Assembly (NCBI RefSeq): GCF_029855125.1
Contig: NZ_CP123229.1
Location: forward strand, 4,087,391-4,151,390
DNA length: 64,000 nucleotides
Source: Methylocapsa sp. D3K7
Lineage (GTDB): Bacteria; Pseudomonadota; Alphaproteobacteria; Rhizobiales; Beijerinckiaceae
Direction: 5' to 3'
The position numbers were made by a program, and so were the translations under genes. The notes under the pieces were generated by a model. It did not search any database and was not told where the DNA came from. It saw only the letters and a list, made by a program, of their open reading frames with translations. Shown here piece after piece: positions 1-10,217 of this stretch (position 1 is the stretch's first letter; the number at the start of each line of letters is the position of its first letter).

Positions 1-561
1 ATAATCCCAGCCGGTATAGAGCGTGAGAATCGCGGACACCCATAGGAGGACCAAGCCGGTTGTGGTGACGCCTTGGATAATCTGATCGCCGGACGGTCCC
101 GCGATCAGAAAGCCGAGTGCCACGAGCTGCAGTGTGGTCTTCCATTTGGCGACATTGCTGACCGGGATCGAGACTTTCAGGTCGGCCAAAAACTCGCGCA
201 GCCCCGACACGAGAATTTCCCGGCAAAGAATAATGATCGCGGCGGTTAGCGAATAGCTGGCGATCGTATGGTCGGCAGCAAGCATCATCAGAACCGCCGA
301 AACCAACAGCTTGTCGGCGATCGGATCGAGCATTTGGCCGATTCGCGATTGCTGTGACAAAGCGCGGGCCAAATAACCGTCGAGGAAATCGGTGATGCCG
401 GCCGCGATGAAGATGCCGAGCGCCACCCAGCGCATCCAGGCGATCTCGGGCCAGAACAGGCAGCCCGCGACAACCGGTACGGCCGCGACCCGGCCATACG
501 TCAGGAGGTTCGGCACGCTCCAGGTCAGGCCTGGGTTTCTTGCTAGTGTTGTGATCGCCAT
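1..561 (-). CDS. pgsA: CDP-diacylglycerol--glycerol-3-phosphate 3-phosphatidyltransferase, C-terminus cut by window edge
   Basis: Inner-membrane enzyme that makes phosphatidylglycerophosphate from CDP-diacylglycerol and glycerol-3-phosphate, the first committed step to phosphatidylglycerol. The frame opens with MAITTLARNPGLTWSVPNLL and stays open through 187 codons to base 1. It carries the CDP-alcohol phosphotransferase signature D-x2-D-G-x2-A-R-x8-G-x3-D-x3-D, read as TDFLDGYLAR followed by GQMLDPIADK, with hydrophobic helices around it. The family is usually about 185-200 residues, so only the last few residues should be missing. It lies 94 bp downstream of uvrC on the same strand, the usual alphaproteobacterial order, so co-transcription is likely. 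The ATG at 561 is preceded by a GAGAAGG-type ribosome site. Confidence 0.93.
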   Translation of the reverse strand, partial: MAITTLARNPGLTWSVPNLLTYGRVAAVPVVAGCLFWPEIAWMRWVALGIFIAAGITDFLDGYLARALSQQSRIGQMLDPIADKLLVSAVLMMLAADHTIASYSLTAAIIILCREILVSGLREFLADLKVSIPVSNVAKWKTTLQLVALGFLIAGPSGDQIIQGVTTTGLVLLWVSAILTLYTGWDY

Positions 562-655
562 GGCCCGGAAAGCACCTTCTCGGAGGCTGCATCAAATCTC
601 AACAAGGCTTTTCATGCTGTCATACCGGGCGCGCCTATAACGCACAAGGCCAGCA

Positions 656-2731
656 TTATCTGCCACGTTCGTGAAAAAAATCATAGACCCGCCGCGCCGT
701 CGCGGCATTTATTCCCGGAACTTTCTCAAAGTCCGGCAAAGCGGCCCGGGAAATCGCCTTGGCGGTGCCGAAAGCATGGAGCAAGGCACGTTTGCGCGCT
801 GGGCCGATGCCTGGGATTTCGTCAAGCGGGCTTTGGGTGAACTCCTTTTTGCGGCGCGCCCGGTGGGTTCCGATCGCGAACCGATGCGCTTCGTCGCGCA
901 GCCGCTGCACGAAATAAAGGGCGGGATCGCGCGGCGACAGCTTGAACGGCTCCTTGTCCTCGACAAAGAAACTCTCGCGTCCCGCGTTGCGGTCAACCCC
1001 CTTGGCGATGGAGGCGACGGCCACGCCTGTAACGCCAAGCTCCTTCAAAATCGCCCGTGCCGCCTCGAATTGGCCTTTGCCGCCGTCGATCAGAATCAGG
1101 TCCGGACGATCCGGAAACGGCGCCTCATCGGTGGGCGTCATTTCACGTGCAGCCTCGCCATTTGCGCCGGTTAGCACCTCGTTCACCTCTGGCATCGCGG
1201 CTTCGTCCTTCAGGAGCCGGGCAAAGCGCCGCCGCAAAACCTCACGCATCATGGCGTAATCGTCGCCCGGGGTGAGATCGAGGCTTTTGATATTAAACGT
1301 GCGATAATGCATTTTCATGAAGCCGTCCGCGCCCGCGACAATCATCGCGCCGACTGCGTTCGTGCCCATGATATGCGAATTGTCATAGACTTCGATTCGC
1401 CGCGGCGCCCCGCTTAATCCGAAAGCGCTGCCAAGCGCGGCGAGGAGATGTGCCTGGGACGCGGTTTCCGACAATTTGCGTCCCAACGCGGCGCGGGCAT
1501 TTTGCCCGGCCTGTTCCACGAGATCCTTTTTTTCTCCTTTTCGAGGAACGGCAATTTCAATGGCGCGGCGGGCGCGCTCGCGCAGGGCCTCTTCGAGGAT
1601 CGCGCGATTTTCGATGTCATGGGATAGCAGAATAAGACGCGGCGGTGGAGTATCTGCATAAAATTGCGCGACAAAGGCATCCAGGACCTCGCCCGGCGAG
1701 AGACTTTTGTCGGCGCGTGGAAAATAGGCGCGATTGCCCCAGTTCTGAAACGTCCGGAAGAAAAAAACCTCCACACAAAACTGCCCGGCTTGCTCGGCGA
1801 TGGCGAACACATCCGCCTCTTCGACGGTCTTTGGATTGATCCCCTGGGCGCCCTGAATGGCGGAGAGCGCCGCGATCCGGTCCCGCAACCGGGCGGCGCG
1901 CTCGAATTCCATGAGGTTCGCGGCCTCCGTCATTTCCGCCGCAAGACGCTCGCGGACAGTCCGGCTTTTGCCCGACAGAAAATCGCGCGCCTCGCGCACG
2001 AGGTTCTCATATTCCGCCAGCGCGATTTCTCCGGTGCAAGGCGCCGAGCAGCGCCTGATTTGATAGAGCAAACAGGGACGGGTGCGATTGGCGTAAAAAC
2101 TATCCGAGCAGGACCGCAACAGGAAGGCGCGTTGCAAGGCGTTCAACGTGCGATTGACCGCCAAGACGCTGGCGAAGGGGCCAAAATAGTCGCCTTTTTG
2201 ATTGCGCGCGCCCCGATGCTTGGTAATTTGCGGCGCGGCGTGATCGCCGGTGAGCAGAATATAGGGAAAGGACTTGTCGTCGCGCAACAACACATTGAAA
2301 CGCGGCTTCAGTTGCTTGATGAGGTTGATCTCAAGCAGCAGCGCCTCTGTCTCGGTTGCGGTCGAGACGAACACCATCGAGACGGTAAGGCCGATCATCC
2401 GGGCGATGCGGGTGGTTTGGCCGGACGCCCGCATGTAGCTGGCGATCCGCTTGCGGACATTTTTTGCTTTGCCGACATAGAGAACTTCGTGTCCGGCGCC
2501 GATCATCCGGTAGACGCCAGGGCCGGCCGGCGCATGTTCCCAAAATTGCCGGATGACTGCCGGGCCATGCAGAATCTGGCTGTCGTCATCGCCGTTCACG
2601 GAGGCTTGATCGAAACCGGAACACCCATCTGTCTGGTTTGTGGCTAAGGTTTCGGCTTGTGCGTCCGCGATGCCGGCAACGCTGCTCGCTGTTCCGCCTG
2701 GGCTTGATCCGTTTTTTTGCACACGCGACAT
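656..2731 (-). CDS. uvrC: Excinuclease ABC subunit C
   Basis: Nucleotide-excision-repair endonuclease that makes both incisions around a lesion marked by UvrA/UvrB. The 691-residue product has a GIY-YIG domain (about residues 69-150, PGVYRMIG and [13 protein letters not shown]), a UVR helical hairpin that contacts UvrB (about 255-295), an RNase H-like second nuclease (YDNSH near 450 and [10 protein letters not shown]), and a C-terminal double helix-hairpin-helix ([13 protein letters not shown] and [12 protein letters not shown]). An extra N-terminal stretch of about 65 polar residues precedes the GIY-YIG domain, a common alphaproteobacterial extension. It is followed by pgsA on the same strand. 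Confidence 0.97.
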   Translation of the reverse strand: MSRVQKNGSSPGGTASSVAGIADAQAETLATNQTDGCSGFDQASVNGDDDSQILHGPAVIRQFWEHAPAGPGVYRMIGAGHEVLYVGKAKNVRKRIASYMRASGQTTRIARMIGLTVSMVFVSTATETEALLLEINLIKQLKPRFNVLLRDDKSFPYILLTGDHAAPQITKHRGARNQKGDYFGPFASVLAVNRTLNALQRAFLLRSCSDSFYANRTRPCLLYQIRRCSAPCTGEIALAEYENLVREARDFLSGKSRTVRERLAAEMTEAANLMEFERAARLRDRIAALSAIQGAQGINPKTVEEADVFAIAEQAGQFCVEVFFFRTFQNWGNRAYFPRADKSLSPGEVLDAFVAQFYADTPPPRLILLSHDIENRAILEEALRERARRAIEIAVPRKGEKKDLVEQAGQNARAALGRKLSETASQAHLLAALGSAFGLSGAPRRIEVYDNSHIMGTNAVGAMIVAGADGFMKMHYRTFNIKSLDLTPGDDYAMMREVLRRRFARLLKDEAAMPEVNEVLTGANGEAAREMTPTDEAPFPDRPDLILIDGGKGQFEAARAILKELGVTGVAVASIAKGVDRNAGRESFFVEDKEPFKLSPRDPALYFVQRLRDEAHRFAIGTHRARRKKEFTQSPLDEIPGIGPARKRALLHAFGTAKAISRAALPDFEKVPGINAATARRVYDFFHERGR

Positions 2732-3078
2732 GATTTGGATTTAGGCTCCAGCTCCGAATGGTTCAACAGAGAGTTCCAAAATCGGTTTTCGCCGCCGCGC
2801 GGGACCGAGACATCGCCACGCTGGTCCGCGCGTCCTTGACGGGACGGCCGGGCGTGTCCGTGTCTTCCGGTCAGATTGATCAGAGAAGATTACGGTAGGA
2901 TGCAGCGGCATACACTCTGCATGAGCGTGGCCAATCGAGCGATATATGGGATATCCCGCTCAGCTGGCGTTTCTCATGAAATACTCTGCGGAAGGCCAAA
3001 GTGCAGAGAGCGCGCGGTCGAATTGCAAGGCAATAATGAGATGTCAATCGCGTGACGATCTCGTACGGAGAGCACCAA
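2732..3078. other. Intergenic region between uvrC and the GT11-like gene
   Basis: The 347 bases separate two divergent genes and probably hold both promoters. A 46-codon frame (2758-2898, +) exists but lacks a ribosome site or recognisable product. The right half becomes AT-richer toward the glycosyltransferase. I see no RNA gene or strong hairpin. Confidence 0.5.
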
Positions 3079-4122
3079 ATGAACAAACTGAAGTGGGTCA
3101 TTTTAATAATCTACGCTTCATCGATGGCACTCTTGCGCATCCTAAAGCTTGGCGTTTTAAGTTATACGCCAATCAAGAAGCATATTTTCATTTCAGTTTG
3201 GTTCGGTGGTCTCGCGAACAATATTATACAATTGGCACAAGCTGAATATCTCGCAAAACGGTTTGGTTTTACCCTCCATGTGCCTGCGCATCAGTTTTTG
3301 AAGGTTGGGCAGAAATATAATCTGCATGAGATCAAACCGGTATCAGAGCAAAGACCGTATTTTCCGTCTACCCCTTCAACAGTCATTCTTGACTTACTCA
3401 CTGAGCCAGAAACTCCTCTCCCGGAATATGGGTTTTTTAGGCGAATGTTCTGGCGGTTCGACATCCTACCGCTGTCTCCCGATATGGCGGATTACCGGCG
3501 GGTGCTGAGACAGGATCTCTTTCCGGTCATTCCTCATCGCGACGATGATCTCATCAAGGATGATACTTTGGTGATCCATATGAGATCAGGAGATGCTTTT
3601 TGGGAGGATTTAACAAAGCTTCACAAAGGCTATATTCAGCCTCCCTTGAGCTTTTATTTGGAGATCATAGATAAATTTGAGTTTAAAGATATTGTTGTTG
3701 TTACACAGGATGATTTCAAAAATCCGTGTATCAATGAATTAAAAAGGCTCCGCCCAGAGATCAGGATTCAAACATCCGACCTGCAAGCTGATATCAGTAC
3801 GATTATGAGTGCGAGACATTTGGCCGTCGCCCATAGCTCATTTTCCTTATGTCTCGGACTGGCGTCTGACAAGCTTAAGCAAATGTTTGTGCCGCAATTC
3901 GATATGACCAACAAGTTCAACTATACGAGAGCGCCATTCTGGCCGAACATTTACAAATATGCTTTTGTCGCGAAAACACCGCTCTCGCATTTTCGCAATT
4001 TGGACTGTGACGTCCGCCTCGTCAAAGTCAGTGATTATGTACCGATCGGGGCTTGGATAAATACACCCGAGCAGCGGAGCTTAATGATTTCGCATTCGCG
4101 GAATTCGATTGCTTTCAGATAA
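3079..4122 (+). CDS. Putative alpha-1,2/1,6-fucosyltransferase-like glycosyltransferase (GT11 type)
   Basis: The 347-residue protein has an N-terminal hydrophobic anchor (WVILIIYASSMALLRIL), then a GT11-like entry loop (WFGGLANNIIQLAQAEYLAKRFG, matching the GGLGNQ-type motif of the family) and the donor-binding motif HxRxGD as VIHMRSGD near residue 175. A second conserved block, TQDDFKNPCINEL to SARHLAVAHSSFS, fits the nucleotide-sugar half. The start was set at 3079 because GGAG sits eight bases upstream; a longer frame from 3052 has no such site. The gene is visibly AT-richer than uvrC and ispDF and stands alone with no other glycan genes near, suggesting horizontal gain. The sugar donor and acceptor cannot be read from the sequence. 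Confidence 0.72.
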   Translation: MNKLKWVILIIYASSMALLRILKLGVLSYTPIKKHIFISVWFGGLANNIIQLAQAEYLAKRFGFTLHVPAHQFLKVGQKYNLHEIKPVSEQRPYFPSTPSTVILDLLTEPETPLPEYGFFRRMFWRFDILPLSPDMADYRRVLRQDLFPVIPHRDDDLIKDDTLVIHMRSGDAFWEDLTKLHKGYIQPPLSFYLEIIDKFEFKDIVVVTQDDFKNPCINELKRLRPEIRIQTSDLQADISTIMSARHLAVAHSSFSLCLGLASDKLKQMFVPQFDMTNKFNYTRAPFWPNIYKYAFVAKTPLSHFRNLDCDVRLVKVSDYVPIGAWINTPEQRSLMISHSRNSIAFR

Positions 4123-4154
4123 TCCGCCAGCGCTCAAACCGGTGCCCCGCGCGC

Positions 4155-5348
4155 TTAAAGCGGCAGCCGGATGGTGGCGATCGCAAGCGATGCGATTCCC
4201 TCCTCGCGGCCGGTAAATCCCAAGCGCTCGGACGTAGTCGCCTTGATGGCGACCCGCTCGAGCGGAATATCGACAATCCTCGCGATGCTGGCGCGGATTT
4301 CGTCGCGGTGCGGTCCGAGCTTTGGCCGTTCGCAGACGACCGTGGCGTCGATATGCGCAATGGCGCCGCCCCGCGCGCGAACCTTGACGGCCGCGGCCGC
4401 GAGAAAAATCTTGGAGGCCGCCCCGCGCCATTGCGGATCGCTCGGCGGGAAATGGCTGCCAATATCGCCCTCCGCCAAGGCGCCCAGCAAGGCATCGGTG
4501 ATCGCATGGCTTAAGACATCGGCGTCGGAGTGGCCGACAAGTCCATGGTCATGCGCTATTTTTAAGCCTCCCAGCCAGACATGATCGCCAGGCCCAAATG
4601 CGTGCACATCATAGCCTTGCCCGGTTCTGATATCGACGAGGCCGCGAAGCAGCTGCATTTCGGCCGTGCGCAGATCCTGCATGGTTGTCACCTTCATGTT
4701 CGCGTCCTCGCCGGCGAAGACATGGACGCGATGGCCCGCCCATTCGGCGACGGCGGCATCGTCGGTCAGATCCAAGATCCCCTTGGCTGCGGCGGCCCGG
4801 TGGGCGGCAAGTATGAGTTCGAAACGGAAAGCTTGCGGTGTCTGCACCGCCCGCAACCCTCGTCTTGGCGGCGTTGCTGTGACAAAGCCCTCCGCGTCGA
4901 TCTCCTTAATTGTATCGGAAACCGTCGCGCCTGGAACGGCGGCACCGTAGGATTTTGCAGCGGCGACCGCGCTGGTAACTAATGTATCACTTACGAATAA
5001 CCGCGCAGCATCATGAATAAGAATGAGTTCTGGCTCAGGCACTTGCCCGGCAGCCGCTTCCAGCCCTAAGCGGACACTCGCCTGCCTTGTGGCCCCGCCA
5101 AAGACGGGGCGGCGAAGCTGGGAGGGTGCCTGAGAACTGGCCGCGCTGCTTTCATAAAGGTCGAGATCATCCTTGTGGATGACGGGGATAATTGCGGCGC
5201 CGGGCGCCGCCCGCATTAATGCGTCCAATGTATGCCCCAGCAGTGGTTTGCCCGCCAGTTTTCTATATTGCTTGGGAATTCCGTCTCCCGCGCGCGAACC
5301 TCTCCCCGCCGCGACGACGATAATCGCAAAATCCGATCTTGTATTCAT
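4155..5348 (-). CDS. ispDF: Bifunctional 2-C-methyl-D-erythritol 4-phosphate cytidylyltransferase / 2,4-cyclodiphosphate synthase
   Basis: Fused enzyme of the non-mevalonate isoprenoid pathway, catalysing the IspD (CTP transfer) and IspF (cyclisation) steps. Residues 1 to about 230 are IspD: nucleotide loop VVAAGRGSRAGDGIPKQY, IHDAARLFV, VQTPQAF, and TDDAAVAEWAG. The rest is IspF: TGQGYDVHAFGPGDHVWLGG, GHSDADVLSHAITDALLGAL and GDIGSHFPPSD contain the metal-binding Asp/His residues. The fusion is typical of alphaproteobacteria. The start at 5348 (MNTRSDFAIIVVAAG) was chosen over an upstream in-frame ATG at 5468 because IspD proteins begin just before the nucleotide loop; a GGAGG lies 13 bases upstream. 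Length is 397 aa. Confidence 0.96.
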   Translation of the reverse strand: MNTRSDFAIIVVAAGRGSRAGDGIPKQYRKLAGKPLLGHTLDALMRAAPGAAIIPVIHKDDLDLYESSAASSQAPSQLRRPVFGGATRQASVRLGLEAAAGQVPEPELILIHDAARLFVSDTLVTSAVAAAKSYGAAVPGATVSDTIKEIDAEGFVTATPPRRGLRAVQTPQAFRFELILAAHRAAAAKGILDLTDDAAVAEWAGHRVHVFAGEDANMKVTTMQDLRTAEMQLLRGLVDIRTGQGYDVHAFGPGDHVWLGGLKIAHDHGLVGHSDADVLSHAITDALLGALAEGDIGSHFPPSDPQWRGAASKIFLAAAAVKVRARGGAIAHIDATVVCERPKLGPHRDEIRASIARIVDIPLERVAIKATTSERLGFTGREEGIASLAIATIRLPL

Positions 5349-5452
5349 GAACGCCCAATGACCTCCGATGCGGGGACGAAACCTCTTCCTCTTGCGTTTT
5401 ACGGCCGGCGTCAATTTTTCCCGCTTTGACGACAGAATGAGCAATTTCCTCG

Positions 5453-5480
5453 TTGCCGCATCGCACAATATGATTATAAT
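5453..5480 (+). promoter_or_regulatory. Candidate sigma-70-type promoter of dusB-ntrBC, implying a leaderless mRNA
   Basis: TTGCCG (5453-5458) and a perfect TATAAT (5475-5480) are separated by 16 bases. Seven bases after the -10 box comes the dusB ATG at 5487, and there is no ribosome site between. If transcription starts where this promoter predicts, the dusB message has little or no leader. Inferred from spacing only. Confidence 0.45.
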
Positions 5481-5486
5481 GTAAGC

Positions 5487-6515
5487 ATGATCAGTGGTGC
5501 CAACTATTTAGGCAATTGTGGACGCGGAGCGCTCCAGATCGGCGGCGCCGAGCTTCCTGGGCGCGCGTTTTTGGCACCCATGGCAGGGGTGACGGACATC
5601 GGCATGCGGCGGCTCGCGCACCGGTTTGGAGCCGCGCTTACCGTCACCGAGATGATCGCGGCAAATTACTTCTCCCGCGGGGATGCCGCCAATCTGATGA
5701 AAGCCGCCGGAGACGGCTGCGGCCTCCATGTTGTTCAGATCGCTGGCTGCGATCCTTATGTTATGGCGGAAGCGGCGCGGCTCGCACAGGATTCTGGGGC
5801 TGCGATCATTGACATCAACATGGGCTGCCCCGCTAAAAAAGTCACGAACGGCTATGCCGGGTCTCATTTGATGCGCGACCTCCCGCTGGCGGTGGCGCTT
5901 ATTCGCGCCACCATCGCGGCCGTGCGCGTCCCGGTGACATTGAAAATGCGGCTTGGCTGGGATGATCAATCGGTCAATGCGCCCGAACTCGCGAGGTTGG
6001 CGGAGGCTGAGGGGATCGCCATGCTCAGTGTCCATGGCCGTACGCGTTGCCAGCTTTATTCGGGCCGGGCAAACTGGGCGGCGATCGGCGAGGTCAAGAA
6101 AGCAGTTTCGATACCGGTGGCCGCGAATGGCGATTGCGCGAGCCTCGCGGACGCCGCTTCGATGCTGGCGCAATCCGGCGCCGATGCCGTGATGATCGGC
6201 CGTGCCGCGATCGGGCGACCGTGGTTCGTTGGCGAGGTCGCGCATTTTCTGGCGCATGGCCAAGTTCGGTCAGAAATTCCCCTTGCAGCGCGCAAACATG
6301 CGGTGCTCGAGCATTTTGAGAGTTTGCTCGAAATGTTGGGTGCGGGGCGGGGTGTTCGGCACGCGCGCAAGCACCTGGCCGCCTACGCCGAAAGGGCAGG
6401 GGTCCGCGACAGCGCCATGCTGGGCCAGAGTCTGGTCAAACTCGATTGCCCAACCGCAATCCGGTCGGTCATCGTCCAACTCTTCGATTCTCCTTTGTTG
6501 ACGGAGGCGGCATGA
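5487..6515 (+). CDS. dusB: tRNA-dihydrouridine synthase, first gene of the ntrBC operon
   Basis: FMN-dependent enzyme that reduces uridines in the tRNA D-loop. The 342-residue TIM-barrel protein shows [10 protein letters not shown] at the flavin site, the catalytic-cysteine block [10 protein letters not shown] (near residue 115), [24 protein letters not shown], and PVAANGDC followed by [15 protein letters not shown] for FMN phosphate binding. The TGA stop overlaps the ATG of ntrB (ATGA), so translation of the two is probably coupled, the standard dusB-ntrB arrangement of alphaproteobacteria. No alternative in-frame ATG occurs before the flavin-binding segment. Confidence 0.96.
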   Translation: MISGANYLGNCGRGALQIGGAELPGRAFLAPMAGVTDIGMRRLAHRFGAALTVTEMIAANYFSRGDAANLMKAAGDGCGLHVVQIAGCDPYVMAEAARLAQDSGAAIIDINMGCPAKKVTNGYAGSHLMRDLPLAVALIRATIAAVRVPVTLKMRLGWDDQSVNAPELARLAEAEGIAMLSVHGRTRCQLYSGRANWAAIGEVKKAVSIPVAANGDCASLADAASMLAQSGADAVMIGRAAIGRPWFVGEVAHFLAHGQVRSEIPLAARKHAVLEHFESLLEMLGAGRGVRHARKHLAAYAERAGVRDSAMLGQSLVKLDCPTAIRSVIVQLFDSPLLTEAA

Positions 6516-7681
6516 GTGCGGCTTTTACCTCGTCATTTTCTTCCCCAAGTTCGGCGCTGGCGGCAGGCGGAAATCCTGGTACGCACGCAGTCAAGCTTTT
6601 AAACGCCTTGCCGCATCCCGTGATCGCCGTGCTGCCGGACGGTTCGATAGCCAGCGCCAATCCGGCGGCCGAGGCCTTTTTCGGCATGAGCCGGACATCC
6701 CTCCGGCATCTCAGGCTCGCTCATCTCGTCTCGGCGGGATCTCCCCTCTTGTCCTTGGTTGAACAAGTCAAATCCGGGTGCGCCGCGATCAACGAGTACC
6801 GTGTGGAATTAAGCTTGGCAAAAGTCCGAGACCACAGGCTGGTCGATATCTTTGTAACGCCGTTACAAGAGCCGAGCGATGGCGTCGTTATCATGCTGCA
6901 GGAGCGCGGCCTTTCGGCAAAAATCGACCGCCAGCTCACCCATCGCGGTGCCGGACGCTCGGTCGCCGCGATGGCATCGGTTCTGGCGCATGAAGTGAAG
7001 AACCCATTGTCAGGTATTCGCGGCGCCGCCCAACTGCTTGAAACCGACGCAACCGATGAAGACCGCGCGCTCACGCGGCTCATTTGCGAGGAGACCGACC
7101 GGATTGTGAAGCTTGTCGACCGGATGAGCGCATTTTCCGAAATCCACTCCGTTCAACACGAAAAAATTAACATTCATGCCGTGCTCGACCACGTCAAGAA
7201 AGTCTCGCAGGCCGGGTTTGCGCGCCACATCCGGTTTCACGAACGCTATGATCCTTCGCTTCCCCCGGTGTTTGGCAACAAGGATCAACTCATTCAGATT
7301 TTCTTGAACTTGGTCAAGAATGCCGCCGAGTCGATCGGCGAAACGCGCAAGGACGGAGACATCGAATTGACGAGCGCTTTCCGGCCGGGCGTCCGTCTGC
7401 AAATCCCCGGCAATAAGGCGCCGGTAAGCTTGCCGCTCGAATTTTGCGTGCGCGACAACGGCCCCGGCGTCGCACCGGAGCTGGTTCCTTATTTGTACGA
7501 TCCCTTTGTTACGACAAAGGCAACCGGAACTGGCCTAGGGCTTGCTTTGGTAGCAAAGATAATTGGCGATCATGGTGGTACTATAGAATGCGAATCCTCT
7601 CCCCGCCGCACGACGTTCCGGGTTCTCATGCCCATTTTTGTCTCACGTGACGGCCAGGGAACGCAGCGCGGTCAAGGCTAA
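6512..7681 (+). CDS. ntrB: Nitrogen-regulation sensor histidine kinase NtrB
   Basis: Cytoplasmic kinase/phosphatase of NtrC that receives nitrogen status through a PII protein. The 389-residue product has an N-terminal PAS domain ([26 protein letters not shown]), a HisKA helix with the phosphorylated His in [20 protein letters not shown], and a HATPase domain with the N box ([12 protein letters not shown]), G1 box ([11 protein letters not shown]) and G2 box ([14 protein letters not shown]). No membrane segment is seen, as expected. The start at 6512 is set by GGAGG at 6503-6507 and the ATGA overlap with dusB; an upstream in-frame start at 6446 lies inside dusB. Confidence 0.95.
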   Translation: MSAAFTSSFSSPSSALAAGGNPGTHAVKLLNALPHPVIAVLPDGSIASANPAAEAFFGMSRTSLRHLRLAHLVSAGSPLLSLVEQVKSGCAAINEYRVELSLAKVRDHRLVDIFVTPLQEPSDGVVIMLQERGLSAKIDRQLTHRGAGRSVAAMASVLAHEVKNPLSGIRGAAQLLETDATDEDRALTRLICEETDRIVKLVDRMSAFSEIHSVQHEKINIHAVLDHVKKVSQAGFARHIRFHERYDPSLPPVFGNKDQLIQIFLNLVKNAAESIGETRKDGDIELTSAFRPGVRLQIPGNKAPVSLPLEFCVRDNGPGVAPELVPYLYDPFVTTKATGTGLGLALVAKIIGDHGGTIECESSPRRTTFRVLMPIFVSRDGQGTQRGQG

Positions 7682-7789
7682 AGTCCGATTTCCACAGCTG
7701 CGGACTTCCGCCGTGGCGGGGGAAGCCGCGCCTCATTTTGAATACGGCGGGTTCGAGCAAATTGCCTGCCGGCAGGAAGGTGCAATGTG

Positions 7790-9268
7790 ATGGCGGCGGG
7801 CAATATTCTCATTGCTGACGATGATACGGCCATCCGGACTGTCCTCAGCCAGGCTTTGTCGCGTGCGGGCTATGACGTGCGGACAACCGGCAACGCCGCA
7901 ACTCTGTGGCGGTGGGTTCAATCGGGCGAAGGCGATCTCGTGATTACCGATGTTGTCATGCCGGACGAAAATGCTTTCGAGCTCCTGCCGAAGATGAAGA
8001 AAATCCGGCCGGACCTGCCGATCATCGTCATGAGCGCGCAAAATACCTTCATGACCGCGATCAAGGCCTCCGAGCGCGGCGCTTATGATTATTTGCCAAA
8101 ACCCTTCGATTTGCGGGAGCTGGTGTCGATTGTCGGCCGGGCGATGTCCGAGCCCAAAAATCGCGTCCGTGCCGCGCCCGATGCCGAATTGGATGGGATG
8201 CCGCTTGTTGGCCGTTCCCCGGCCATGCAAGAAATCTATCGCGCCTTGGCGCGCCTGATGCAGACCGATCTCACGATCATGATTAGCGGCGAATCCGGCA
8301 CCGGCAAGGAGCTTGTCGCGCGGGCGCTGCACGACTACGGCAAACGGAAAAAAGGTCCCTTTGTCGCGATCAACATGGCAGCGATCCCCCGCGATCTTAT
8401 CGAGAGCGAATTGTTCGGACATGAAAAAGGGGCTTTCACCGGTGCCGCTCAGCGGTCCGCCGGCCGCTTTGAACAGGCCGAGGGAGGCACGCTGTTTTTG
8501 GATGAAATCGGCGACATGCCGATGGAAGCGCAGACGAGACTTTTGCGGGTGCTGCAACAAGGGGAATATACAACGGTCGGCGGCCGCACCCCCATCAAGA
8601 CAAATGTGCGGATCATCGCCGCGACGAACAAAGATTTGGGTGGCCAGATCCGCCAAGGCCTGTTCCGCGAGGATCTGTTTTTCCGGTTGAATGTTGTACC
8701 CTTGCGACTGCCTCCGTTGCGTGAACGCCTCGAGGACATCGCCGATCTCGCGCAACATTTCTTCGTGCTCGCCGCCGCCGAGGGCTTGCCTTTGAAGCGT
8801 ATCGAACCCGAGGCTTTGGAGCGCCTCAGGCGCTATCGCTGGCCTGGCAATATCAGGGAACTTGAAAATCTGACCCGCCGGCTTGCCGCTCTTTATCCAC
8901 AAGAGTCGATCACGGCACAATTGGTCGACATGGAACTGAATGTCGATGCGCCAGAGCTTGCGTCCGGCTATTCGGCGGCGCCAGCGGCGGGAAACGCTCG
9001 CTCACCTGAGCCAGAGAAGTATCAAACACTTGCAGGCGCGATGGAACGGCATCTCTCCGAGCTTTTCCATGCCCATGGAGCAAATCTGCCCCCTCCCGGT
9101 CTCTACCACCGGATCCTGCGCGAGATCGAATATCCGGTGATTTCAGCGGCGCTCGCCGCCACACGCGGCAATCAGATCAAGGCGGCCGAACTGTTGGGTC
9201 TCAACCGCAACACATTGCGCAAGAAAGTCCGCGATTTGGACATCCGATGGATGCGTACGCCGCGTTGA
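7790..9268 (+). CDS. ntrC: Nitrogen-regulation response regulator NtrC, sigma-54 activator
   Basis: Transcription activator that, when phosphorylated by NtrB, drives sigma-54 promoters for nitrogen assimilation. Receiver domain: [11 protein letters not shown], acceptor Asp in [12 protein letters not shown], and KPFD. The AAA+ domain has Walker A GESGTGKE, the sigma-54 contact loop GAFTGA (in [11 protein letters not shown]) and Walker [13 protein letters not shown]. The C-terminal Fis-type helix-turn-helix is [16 protein letters not shown]. It starts 108 bp after ntrB; AGGAAGG precedes the ATG at 7790, and a GTG one codon earlier is possible. ntrY/ntrX, which normally follow, are not here but on the other strand at 20.8-24.5 kb. 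Confidence 0.95.
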   Translation: MAAGNILIADDDTAIRTVLSQALSRAGYDVRTTGNAATLWRWVQSGEGDLVITDVVMPDENAFELLPKMKKIRPDLPIIVMSAQNTFMTAIKASERGAYDYLPKPFDLRELVSIVGRAMSEPKNRVRAAPDAELDGMPLVGRSPAMQEIYRALARLMQTDLTIMISGESGTGKELVARALHDYGKRKKGPFVAINMAAIPRDLIESELFGHEKGAFTGAAQRSAGRFEQAEGGTLFLDEIGDMPMEAQTRLLRVLQQGEYTTVGGRTPIKTNVRIIAATNKDLGGQIRQGLFREDLFFRLNVVPLRLPPLRERLEDIADLAQHFFVLAAAEGLPLKRIEPEALERLRRYRWPGNIRELENLTRRLAALYPQESITAQLVDMELNVDAPELASGYSAAPAAGNARSPEPEKYQTLAGAMERHLSELFHAHGANLPPPGLYHRILREIEYPVISAALAATRGNQIKAAELLGLNRNTLRKKVRDLDIRWMRTPR

Positions 9269-9395
9269 GGCATGGCAGGATCATCCGCTTGAAGGGGAAC
9301 TGTTTTCTTCAAGACGATTAAACTCTATATTTCCAGGGAATCTGATCCGATCCCCAAGCTTTCCGTGAAACGGAAGCCCAGAAAAAAGCAAACCG

Positions 9396-10217
9396 ATGCG
9401 GGAAGCGCCACCGCCTAGCAAAGAGTCTGATCCGTCCCTGGTCAGCAAGGCGGCCGATCCCATCGCCATGGCCCGGCGCGATCTCAAGAAGGCACTCCCG
9501 AGGCGTTTCTTCAAGGAAGCCATTGCGCAAGAACGCGATGGTAAATTCGTCCTGCTTCTCGATGGCCGCGCCGCCAAAACTCCAGGCGGCCATCCATTGG
9601 CGTTGCCTACCATGGCCGCGGCGCTGGCTGTCGCGGCGGAGTGGTCGGCGGCGGGTGAAATTATCGATCCAGCCGAAATGCCCTTGACGCGCATCGTCAA
9701 TTCCGCGATCGACGGTGTCGCGCACCGGCTTGATGCGACGGCGGCGGAAATTGCCAAATACGCCGGATCGGATCTTATTTGTTACCGTGCGGCCGAGCCG
9801 GAAGCGCTTGCCATCGCACAGGCCGCCGCTTGGGACCCGGTTCTCGCTTTCGCGAGGAATAAGCTCTCTGCCCCTTTCATCTGTACCCAAGGCATGGTGT
9901 TCGTCAAACAGTCAGAGGCCGCAATCACGGCGGTGAGGCATGCCATCGGGAGGATAGCGGAGAGCGGCGCCGGAGCACCCTTTGCGCTTGCCGCGCTGCA
10001 TGTGATGACGACACTCACTGGTTCCGCCTTGCTTGCACTTGCCGTCGCATATGGCGAACTCGAGCCCGCAGAAGCTTGGCAGGCCGCGCATGTTGACGAG
10101 GATTTTGAGATCCGGACTTGGGGCGAGGATACTGAGGCCATGCGGCGCCGGGCTTCACGCTGGTGCGAGATGAATGCGGCGGCCATTCTCTGGCAAGATG
10201 TCCAGAGCGGCGTCTAA
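9396..10217 (+). CDS. ATP12-family F1-ATPase assembly chaperone
   Basis: The 273-residue protein matches the ATP12 family, which helps assemble the alpha subunit into the F1 sector and is widespread in alphaproteobacteria and mitochondria. Family features are RRFFKEAIAQERDGKFVLLLDGRAAKTPGGHPLALPT near the N-terminus, AAEWSAAGEIIDPAEMPLTRIVNSAID, YAGSDLICYRA, and a C-terminal AYGELEPAEAWQAAHVDEDFEI. It stands 127 bp after ntrC on the same strand. Its stop codon overlaps that of the convergent DUF4260 gene by four bases. Confidence 0.9.
   Translation: MREAPPPSKESDPSLVSKAADPIAMARRDLKKALPRRFFKEAIAQERDGKFVLLLDGRAAKTPGGHPLALPTMAAALAVAAEWSAAGEIIDPAEMPLTRIVNSAIDGVAHRLDATAAEIAKYAGSDLICYRAAEPEALAIAQAAAWDPVLAFARNKLSAPFICTQGMVFVKQSEAAITAVRHAIGRIAESGAGAPFALAALHVMTTLTGSALLALAVAYGELEPAEAWQAAHVDEDFEIRTWGEDTEAMRRRASRWCEMNAAAILWQDVQSGV

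Noticed and set aside
1664..2647. 327-codon plus-strand open frame opposite uvrC
   Set aside because: It is the antisense shadow of uvrC; the translation is low-complexity and Arg/Gly-rich with no family features, while the minus strand has all UvrC motifs.
2758..2898. 46-codon frame between uvrC and the glycosyltransferase
   Set aside because: No ribosome site or similarity; composition is like non-coding sequence.
7733..8920. 395-codon minus-strand frame opposite ntrC
   Set aside because: Shadow of a high-GC gene; ntrC on the plus strand has every expected motif.
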